Below, one piece after another: positions 58,210-64,000 of a stretch of DNA of 64,000 bases (positions are counted from its first letter, which is position 1; the number at the start of each line of letters is the position of its first letter). The DNA lies in assembly GCF_052113705.1 (NCBI RefSeq), contig NZ_JBGQOG010000011.1:62001-126000 (forward strand), read 5' to 3'. The notes beneath the pieces were generated by a model. That model saw only the letters and a program-made list of their open reading frames with translations, did not search any database and had not been told where the DNA came from. The position numbers and the translations under genes were made by a program. The stretch comes from JBGQOG01 sp052113705. GTDB lineage: Bacteria; Pseudomonadota; Alphaproteobacteria; Rhodobacterales; Rhodobacteraceae.

Positions 58210-58712
58210 CCGGCGCGGTGCTACTGCTGACCTTTGTCACGCTGGGTCGTCTGGGAGAATTGTGGCTGGCACAGCGCAACACGCGGGCCCTGCTGGCGAT
58301 GGGCGCGATGGAGCTGGCGCCGGGGCATTATCCGGCGATTGTGGCGCTGCACACGGCCTGGCTGGGCGCGCTATGGATCTTTGGCGCGGAACATGCGGTG
58401 GATCCGCGCTGGCTGGCGGTGTTTCTCGTCCTGCAAGCCGCGCGGATCTGGGTGCTGGGCACTTTGGGCGCGCGCTGGACGACCCGGATCATCATCGTGC
58501 CCGGCGAAACGCTGGTCTCGCGCGGGCCGTTTCGCTATGTGAACCACCCCAATTACATGGTGGTGATCGGCGAGATCGCCGTGCTGCCCCTCTGTCTGGG
58601 CCTGCCTTGGGTGGCGCTGGTCTTCACGCTCCTCAACGCGGCCATCCTGACGGTGCGGATCCGTGCCGAGAATGCGGGCCTGAAGATGGCGCTCCGGCAT
58701 GCCGAGGGCTGA
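58206..58712 (+). CDS. Isoprenylcysteine carboxyl methyltransferase (ICMT)-family protein
   Basis: The 168-residue membrane protein has five predicted helices. ICMT features include GAMELAPGHYPAIVALHTAWL near 38-58 and the SAM-contacting C-terminal LVSRGPFRYVNHPNYMVVIGEI near 101-122, with the R-x-P-x-Y-x-x-x-H-P-x-Y pattern. In bacteria such enzymes paired with a type III PKS O-methylate the polyketide product. The start overlaps the PKS stop. The same operon continues into a transporter. Confidence 0.9.
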   Translation: MTGAVLLLTFVTLGRLGELWLAQRNTRALLAMGAMELAPGHYPAIVALHTAWLGALWIFGAEHAVDPRWLAVFLVLQAARIWVLGTLGARWTTRIIIVPGETLVSRGPFRYVNHPNYMVVIGEIAVLPLCLGLPWVALVFTLLNAAILTVRIRAENAGLKMALRHAEG

Positions 58713-58719
58713 ACCGGCG

Positions 58720-60243
58720 ATGCCGGTGCGCCCCGCGACCTGGCTGGGGTTCGGGGCCATGTGCATCGGCATGTTCATGGCCATTCTTGATGTGCAGATC
58801 GTCGCCACCTCCTTGCCCGAGATACAGGCCGCGCTGAACATCGCGCCTGAGCAGATGAGCTGGGTGCAGACCGCCTATCTGATTGCCGAGGTGATCGCGA
58901 TCCCGCTGACCGGCATGTTGATGCGGATCCTGACCATGCGCGGGCTCTTTGTCGGGGCGACGGCGCTTTTCACCTTTGCCTCGCTCGGCTGCGCTTCGGC
59001 GGACAGTTTTGGCGCACTCGTGACTTGGCGGGTGCTGCAGGGGATGGCGGGGGGGACGCTGATCCCGGCGGTGTTCTCGGCGGTGTTCTTGCTGTTCCCG
59101 CTGCGGCGACAGGGGATTGCCACCACGCTGGCCGGGGTTCTGGCGGTGCTCGCGCCCACGATCGGACCGGTCGTCGGCGGCTGGATCACCGAAACCTATT
59201 CCTGGCACTGGCTCTTTTTGATCAATGTCTTGCCGGGGTTTGCGGCCGTCGCCGTTGCCGCAGCGGTGCTGCCCCGCGCCCCGATGCAGCGCGATCTGAT
59301 CCGAGCACTGGATTGGGTGTCGCTGGGGCTGATCGCGGTGGCGCTCGGCGCGCTTGAGATTGCGCTGAAAGAGGGGCCCGCGCGCGGCTGGACCTCGGGG
59401 CTGGTGCTGGGGTTGCTGACCCTCGCGGCGCTGAGCGGGGCGGGGTTTGTGCGCAAAACGCTGCGGGCGCAGCCGCCGGTGGTGGAGTTGCGCAATTTCA
59501 GCAACCGGAATTTTCTGGTCAGCAGCCTTCTGAGCTTTGTGCTGGGGATTGGTCTCTTTGGGTCGGTCTATCTGATGCCGGTGTTTCTGGCCTTCGTGCG
59601 CGGGCATGGGGCGCTTGAGATCGGCAAGATCATGTTGGTGACCGGGGTGGCGCAATTGCTGATCGCGCCGGTGGCGGTGGCGCTGGATCAACGGACGGAG
59701 GCGCGTCTGCTGACGGCGCTTGGCTTTGCGATGTTTGCCATCGGGCTGGGGATGAGCGCCGTTCAGACGCCGCAAACCGATTTTGCGGGGATGTTCTGGC
59801 CACAGGTCTTGCGGGGGCTGGCGATCATGTTCTGCCTTTTGCCGCCCACCCGGCTGGCGTTGGGGCATCTGGCGCCCGAGCAGGTGCCCGATGCCAGCGG
59901 CCTTTTCAACCTGATGCGCAATCTGGGCGGGGCCATCGGATTGGCGCTGATTGACACGGTGATCTATTCGCGCGGCCCGGTGCATGCCGCGGCGCTGCTG
60001 GCGCAGCTGCAGGCCGGGGATCGTGCCACCGCCGCGTTCATCGGCATACCCGCTGACATGATGGCAGCGCTGCCCGCCGGACCGCTGGACCCGGCCAGCC
60101 AAAGCCTTCTTGGGCCGATGCTGGAAAAGGCGGCGCTCACCTCCGCCATCAACGATGCCTGGCTGATGATCGCGGTGCTGACCTTTGCGGCGCTGCTCTG
60201 TGTGCCCTTTGCCCGCAGGGCGCAGCCGGGGGGCACGCCCTGA
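58720..60243 (+). CDS. MFS transporter, DHA2 family (14-helix drug:H+ antiporter type)
   Basis: The protein has 507 residues from the ATG at 58720. An ATG at 58699 would overlap the methyltransferase and is an alternative. Fourteen membrane helices are expected. DHA2 motifs are the first helix MCIGMFMAILDVQIVATSLP (motif D1), WVQTAYLIAEVIAIPLTG near 47, RVLQGMAGGTLIPAVFSAVF near 104 and GVLAVLAPTIGPVVGGWITE near 139 (motif C of antiporters). Its place right behind the PKS and methyltransferase genes suggests export of the polyketide. A multidrug role cannot be excluded. Confidence 0.88.
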   Translation: MPVRPATWLGFGAMCIGMFMAILDVQIVATSLPEIQAALNIAPEQMSWVQTAYLIAEVIAIPLTGMLMRILTMRGLFVGATALFTFASLGCASADSFGALVTWRVLQGMAGGTLIPAVFSAVFLLFPLRRQGIATTLAGVLAVLAPTIGPVVGGWITETYSWHWLFLINVLPGFAAVAVAAAVLPRAPMQRDLIRALDWVSLGLIAVALGALEIALKEGPARGWTSGLVLGLLTLAALSGAGFVRKTLRAQPPVVELRNFSNRNFLVSSLLSFVLGIGLFGSVYLMPVFLAFVRGHGALEIGKIMLVTGVAQLLIAPVAVALDQRTEARLLTALGFAMFAIGLGMSAVQTPQTDFAGMFWPQVLRGLAIMFCLLPPTRLALGHLAPEQVPDASGLFNLMRNLGGAIGLALIDTVIYSRGPVHAAALLAQLQAGDRATAAFIGIPADMMAALPAGPLDPASQSLLGPMLEKAALTSAINDAWLMIAVLTFAALLCVPFARRAQPGGTP

Positions 60244-60397
60244 CGCGCCGCCGCCCCTGACGTGCAGTGCCGCGAAGGCAGGCCGCCGCGTTCAACAACA
60301 TGCTGCCTGTGGTGCAGCGCAGAGGCGTGCTGTCCCAGGATCTGGCCGTCCGAAGTTCTGGCCGTCGGCAGGTGCCCCCGATCGCGGGTGGGGCAGA

Positions 60398-62044
60398 TCA
60401 GCGGCGGGGAAACCACGCCGCTTCGGGGGTTTCAATGCCGGTGGGTTGCTCATCCTCGACCGCGCGCCAGACGGTGTCATCCATCGGGGTCAGATTGGCG
60501 TCGCGGCCACGGTCAAAGCTCTGGGCGCGCACAATATCGCGGTAGGCGGCGTTCAGCGCCATCGCGCGCCCGGGCGAGGGTGTCAGCAGCGGCCCGATGT
60601 CGTCGCGCAACGCGGCTTCCTTCTCGGTGCTCAGCGCGCCATCCGCGTCCAGCCAAGCTTCGATCACCGCGCGATTGGCGCGGTATTCGTCGCCCGCGCG
60701 GTTGGTGCGCAGGTAATGGGCATAATCGCCGGTGCCATCCGCCCGGATCAGATCGGGCGTGCCGGACAGGCCCTTCTGGCTCCAGTGATACCAGCCCTCG
60801 CGGAAAGAGGCGGTGCTCAGCTTGCGCGGAAAGGCGAAGGTGGAATCGTCCACCGTGCCCACGCCACCGTGACAGCCGGTGCAAAACACCGTCTCTTCAA
60901 AGCTTTGCGGCCGCAAATCTCCGGCGGCATCCTCAATGAACCCCTGCATCCGCCAGCCGCTGCCGGTGGGAATGCCCGCCTCTGCGGATCCGAAGAATTG
61001 CTTGGTGCGGTCCGGGAAATCGCTGTCTTCCTTCTTTTCGGCCAAGGCGCCTTCCTCAAGGTCGGCATAGGTTTGCCAGCGCGATTTGCGCATGTAGCGC
61101 AGCTCTTTCATCCGCGGCGCCATGGTCACCGTTTCGCCCTCGGTGGCGAGGTAGCGCACCGAATGCAGGAACTCGGTTCCGAACGGATAGAGCCCGGCGG
61201 CAAGTGGTGCCTCGGAGCCGGGCAGGGTGCCCGCGCGGCCCGCCCACTGCATGGTCACCCCCTCGAGGGGCGCGAAGGCAAAGGCCACATGGGTGGCGCT
61301 GTCCAGGACACCGTCGCGGTCGAGATCGACGCCGACGGTGGCTTCATCGGTGGCGGCAATCGCCACATCGGCGCGGCGGATCAGCGCCTCGGTGATCGCG
61401 AGGTTGGTTTTATAGACCACAAGGCTCTCGGCCCCGGTGGCATCCTCGCGATAGGCGGCGGGCAGGCGGATCAGCACATCATCGGCCGAACCATTGGTGG
61501 GCCAGAAGCCGCCCGGCAGCGGCTGATAGGCAAAGGCGCGCCAGCCGGTCAGGCGACCATCCGGGGCATGGTCGAAGCCCTCGTCGTCAAAGGCAAAATA
61601 GCTGTCGGGCACATAGCCCGCCCAGGCACCGTCGCCATTGCTGTCCCATGCCGGGGGCAGGGCCGCCAGTTTGGCGGCAAGGATCGGCTGGCCGGTCGCA
61701 TCGAGATAGTTGTCCTCAGCGACATACGCTTTGATCTCGGCGGGGTCGGTCGCGGCAATCACCGCGCGGCGGTCGACAAACAGGTTGGTCCAGGGGTTGG
61801 TCAACGCGGGCCCCGGCATCGCGTAGCTTTGCTGCAGATCGGCGTCATTCACGAAATTCGGCCGCCGCGCGCTGACATGGCAGGTCTGGCAAGGGTTGTG
61901 GCTGTTCCCGGCCGCATCTTCGGTTTTGGTGTAGCATTGCGGCGGAATATAGGCTGTGGGGTTGCCCAGTGTCGTGCGGGTCAGATCCACCGCCAGCGCC
62001 GCCCCGGAACTGAGCAAAAACGCACAAAAAGACATTCGCAGCAT
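60398..62044 (-). CDS. Periplasmic protein with two CxxCH heme motifs (multiheme cytochrome c-like)
   Basis: The 548-residue protein has a signal peptide ending GAALA-VDL near residue 18 and a GGAGTAA site before the ATG. Two c-type heme motifs are present: NPCQTCHVSARRP near 51 and VFCTGCHGGVGTVDDS near 392. The region between holds Asp-rich loops such as DSNGDGAWAGYVPDS, VGVDLDRDGVLDS (calcium-binding-like). No family name is recognised with confidence. It lies 80 bp downstream of the PhoX-family gene on the same strand and probably is co-transcribed. It may carry electrons for, or fold with, an oxidase or hydrolase of that operon. Confidence 0.75.
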   Translation of the reverse strand: MLRMSFCAFLLSSGAALAVDLTRTTLGNPTAYIPPQCYTKTEDAAGNSHNPCQTCHVSARRPNFVNDADLQQSYAMPGPALTNPWTNLFVDRRAVIAATDPAEIKAYVAEDNYLDATGQPILAAKLAALPPAWDSNGDGAWAGYVPDSYFAFDDEGFDHAPDGRLTGWRAFAYQPLPGGFWPTNGSADDVLIRLPAAYREDATGAESLVVYKTNLAITEALIRRADVAIAATDEATVGVDLDRDGVLDSATHVAFAFAPLEGVTMQWAGRAGTLPGSEAPLAAGLYPFGTEFLHSVRYLATEGETVTMAPRMKELRYMRKSRWQTYADLEEGALAEKKEDSDFPDRTKQFFGSAEAGIPTGSGWRMQGFIEDAAGDLRPQSFEETVFCTGCHGGVGTVDDSTFAFPRKLSTASFREGWYHWSQKGLSGTPDLIRADGTGDYAHYLRTNRAGDEYRANRAVIEAWLDADGALSTEKEAALRDDIGPLLTPSPGRAMALNAAYRDIVRAQSFDRGRDANLTPMDDTVWRAVEDEQPTGIETPEAAWFPRR

Positions 62045-62124
62045 CGGTTACTCCGCAGCCATCGCTTCCCGAAAAACGGGGCCCGGCGATCCGGACCCCG
62101 CGGTGTCATGCCTGAGGCAGGCGC

Positions 62125-63918
62125 TTAGTGCGCCAGCGGCGGGAAGGGCCCGATATAGCCGACATAGGCGCGCGCATCGGCGGCATCCGTCAGCTTGTCT
62201 TCATCCGACTCGCCGTAGGGGTGCTGGATCACAGCCATCAGATAGCCGTGGCCGTTGACGTCCGGGTACCAGTAGGGCGAGGTGGTTTCCGAGCCATAGG
62301 GCGTCGACAGGATGCGGGTCAGCGTATTGTCGGTGAGGTTCATCGACCAGATCACGTCGTTCTGGTGCCCCGAGCCCGTGTCTTCACCGATGATCACCGT
62401 GTTGTAGCCCGGGATGTAGGTCACGTTGTCCGGGTTGGCGATGCCGTTGATATCGCAGGTGTTCACCTCGGCTGCCGCGCCGCACATGTTGTGGGTCGGA
62501 TCACAGGCGGGATCGGCCGCCGCCTCGGTTTCGGCCTTGCTCATCGGTTTCCCGGCGACCAGACCCTTCATCGTCGTGGCGGTATAGCCCGCGTCGAGGT
62601 CAAGCTGATAGACCGCGCCACAGCTGTTTTCTTCCAGCCGGATGTCGTCGCGGCCGCCCTTGTCACCCTTGTACCCGGCCTGCATCGCCTTGCCGACTTC
62701 CGAGATCGACAGATAGACCTTGTTGTGGTCGGGATCGTAGGCGATGCCTTCCATCTTGCGGAACTCGGTGGTGGCCCCCATCATCGAGGCATAGCGGCGG
62801 GTTTCCAGACGCGAGGCCAGCATTTCCATGCCCGGCTTCACCTTCAGACATTCCGCAGCACCCTCGGCGTTCGAGGACATGAAGCCCTCGGCGCAGCTGC
62901 CATCTTCGTTGATGTCAGCGGTCTCGAAAAGATCCGAGAATTGGGTCCCGGCTTCGATCCCGGCCTGCACCTCGGCATCAATTGCATGGCCCAGATCAAC
63001 CCATTGCAGATCGGCCTCGCCCACGCCCGCATCCGAGGTCTGCACCCATCTCGCAGCGTAAAGCGTGCCCGCACTCAGGTCGCCCTCTTTGTCGGCGACA
63101 AAGCGGAAGAGACCCACATTGGTGCCATCATCCGAGATATAGGCGGTTTTCTGGTCCGGCATGACCTTCGCCAGCTCAACCGCGACGCGGCCCATCGAGA
63201 AATGTTTATGCGCGGTGGCCGAACCGTCCTCGGTCACGGTGATCTCGGTCGGAAAGCCATAGCGGTAGGGTTTGTAGGTGGCGCGGAACTCGTCCAGCGT
63301 CATCTTGGACGGGTCGAGACCTTCGTAGCGCACCATCGGGAAGGCATAATCGTCGATGTCATCAAGGCTGGTGGCCGCTTCGATGCTGCGGGCATCCGCG
63401 GGGTATTCTTCGGACCCGAGATGCGTGTTCCAAGGCGTCACCGACCCGGCGCAGGGCACCCAAAGGCCGCCGTAAGAGGCGAAATCTACCGGCTTGGTCG
63501 AGATGGCGGTCAGGTTGCCCTCGGCATCCTGTGCCAGCTCGCTGATGTACATCGCACCCGGGCGCGATTCAAAATGCGTCACCGAATAGAGCTTGTTGCC
63601 GATCGGCAGCAGCGAGGTGAAATCGGCATCCGGCGAGATATGCTCCGAGCCGTCTTCGGATTGCACGATCTTGCCGTTGCGGTCGGTCAGGGCGGCAAAG
63701 GTGTTGTCGCCCAACTTGTCGCCGGAACGCGCCAGCACATGATAGGCAATCGGATATTCCTTGCCGTCGATGGTCACGCTTTGCGTGGCGATGGCGGCGC
63801 GTTTGGCCGCATCATCGGCGGCGAAAGGCACGGGGCTGAAGGCGAGATCGCCCGCATGGGCTACCATCGGCAGTAGAACGAGGGCAGTGGCGCGCAGGAG
63901 GTGGCTACGAACAGACAT
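62125..63918 (-). CDS. PhoX-family (DUF839) alkaline phosphatase-like protein
   Basis: The 597-residue protein has a signal peptide ending VAHA-GDL near residue 22. PhoX/DUF839 landmarks are VPCAGSVTPWNTHLGSEEYPAD near 154-175 (the conserved W-x-T/H-L-x-x-E-E metal site), RKMEGIAYDPDHNKVYLSISE near 386-406 (the M-E-G-I-x-Y-D-P motif) and NPDNVTYIPGYNTVIIGEDTG near 493-513. PhoX enzymes are calcium/iron-dependent phosphomonoesterases of marine bacteria. Some sequences keep a Tat motif, but this signal peptide shows no twin Arg. The gene is the last feature of the window and heads an operon with the two-heme protein. Confidence 0.85.
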   Translation of the reverse strand: MSVRSHLLRATALVLLPMVAHAGDLAFSPVPFAADDAAKRAAIATQSVTIDGKEYPIAYHVLARSGDKLGDNTFAALTDRNGKIVQSEDGSEHISPDADFTSLLPIGNKLYSVTHFESRPGAMYISELAQDAEGNLTAISTKPVDFASYGGLWVPCAGSVTPWNTHLGSEEYPADARSIEAATSLDDIDDYAFPMVRYEGLDPSKMTLDEFRATYKPYRYGFPTEITVTEDGSATAHKHFSMGRVAVELAKVMPDQKTAYISDDGTNVGLFRFVADKEGDLSAGTLYAARWVQTSDAGVGEADLQWVDLGHAIDAEVQAGIEAGTQFSDLFETADINEDGSCAEGFMSSNAEGAAECLKVKPGMEMLASRLETRRYASMMGATTEFRKMEGIAYDPDHNKVYLSISEVGKAMQAGYKGDKGGRDDIRLEENSCGAVYQLDLDAGYTATTMKGLVAGKPMSKAETEAAADPACDPTHNMCGAAAEVNTCDINGIANPDNVTYIPGYNTVIIGEDTGSGHQNDVIWSMNLTDNTLTRILSTPYGSETTSPYWYPDVNGHGYLMAVIQHPYGESDEDKLTDAADARAYVGYIGPFPPLAH

Positions 63919-63961
63919 GGCTGGTCCCTTACATGATCTTCGATCCTGTTAGACCCGCGAG

Positions 63962-63979
63962 ACGACAGTTTCGTGACCA
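63962..63979 (-). promoter_or_regulatory. Possible Pho box upstream of the PhoX-family gene
   Basis: On the minus strand TGGTCAC and CTGTCGT lie with an exact 11-base period, 44-61 bp upstream of the start codon. They resemble the seven-base PhoB half site CTGTCAT (matches at 4 and 6 of 7 positions). One good half and one weak half give only modest support. Confidence 0.35.
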
Positions 63980-64000
63980 TCCGGCACCCGTCCCCGCCCG

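Overview
The window is high-GC bacterial DNA from a metabolically versatile, osmotolerant alphaproteobacterium. A marine or saline Rhodobacterales-type organism (roseobacter/Paracoccus-like) fits best. The reasons are GC-rich codon use throughout, two TRAP transporters, a ribose-type ABC importer with its DUF2291 partner, many IclR/LysR/DeoR/MarR-controlled catabolic cassettes, and a full ectoine and hydroxyectoine locus. This assignment is inferred from gene content. I saw no rRNA, tRNA, CRISPR array, transposase, integrase or replication origin. The window is a mosaic of catabolic and stress modules, not a phage or integrative element.  Layout. (A) 1-8450: a minus-strand cluster with the start of an acyl-CoA carboxylase carboxyltransferase, a complete TRAP transporter, a MaoC-type hydratase and an acyl-CoA synthetase. 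Divergent to it lie an IclR regulator, a PaaI-type thioesterase and a CaiB-type CoA-transferase. Together they should import a carboxylic acid, activate it to a CoA thioester and degrade it. (B) 8455-11281: a compact three-gene operon for a di-heme membrane cytochrome b, an ethylbenzene-dehydrogenase-gamma-like heme protein and a 2Fe-2S/flavin reductase, with no catalytic molybdoenzyme. (C) 12044-22414: a sugar locus. One arm encodes a fucose-isomerase-like enzyme, a split transketolase and an FGGY kinase. The divergent arm encodes a ribose-type ABC importer, a DUF2291 lipoprotein and a DeoR repressor. This gene set matches the published transketolase route for the branched pentose D-apiose. 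(D) 22563-26627: a sorbosone-dehydrogenase-like lipoprotein, a LysR regulator and a divergent GMC oxidoreductase. (E) 27519-34592: a second TRAP transporter followed by an extradiol dioxygenase, an aromatic hydroxylase, an FAH-family hydrolase and an IclR regulator, an aromatic ring-cleavage operon. (F) 34589-40474: an AhpD/CMD-like protein, an AcoR-type regulator without the sigma-54 contact loop, a divergent zinc alcohol dehydrogenase and an NTF2-FMO fusion monooxygenase.  (G) 40604-42431: a YgiC/YgiB-like pair. (H) 42580-51406: a MarR (EctR-like) regulator, ectABCD plus a specialised aspartokinase, then ehuBCDA, so ectoine synthesis, hydroxylation and re-uptake lie together. (I) 51524-54805: 5-oxoprolinase subunits PxpB and PxpC with a 2-hydroxyacid dehydrogenase and a small Arg/Pro-rich ORF between them, and no pxpA. 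(J) 55282-60243: a VOC protein, a 54-residue DUF3309 protein, a long gene-poor stretch with a 17-bp tandem repeat, then a type III polyketide synthase, an ICMT-type methyltransferase and a DHA2 exporter. (K) 60398-63918: a two-CxxCH cytochrome-like protein behind a PhoX-family phosphatase, with a possible Pho box upstream.  The most interesting items are the orphan EBDH-gamma electron-transfer operon, the apiose-type locus with an inverted operator pair, the AcoR-like regulator lacking GAFTGA, the polyketide-methyltransferase-exporter operon and the altered pxp operon. Gene-poor stretches of 300 bases or more are at 11282-12043, 16794-17153, 26628-27518, 43051-43351, 54806-55281 and 55991-57156. 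Each is described in the feature list.
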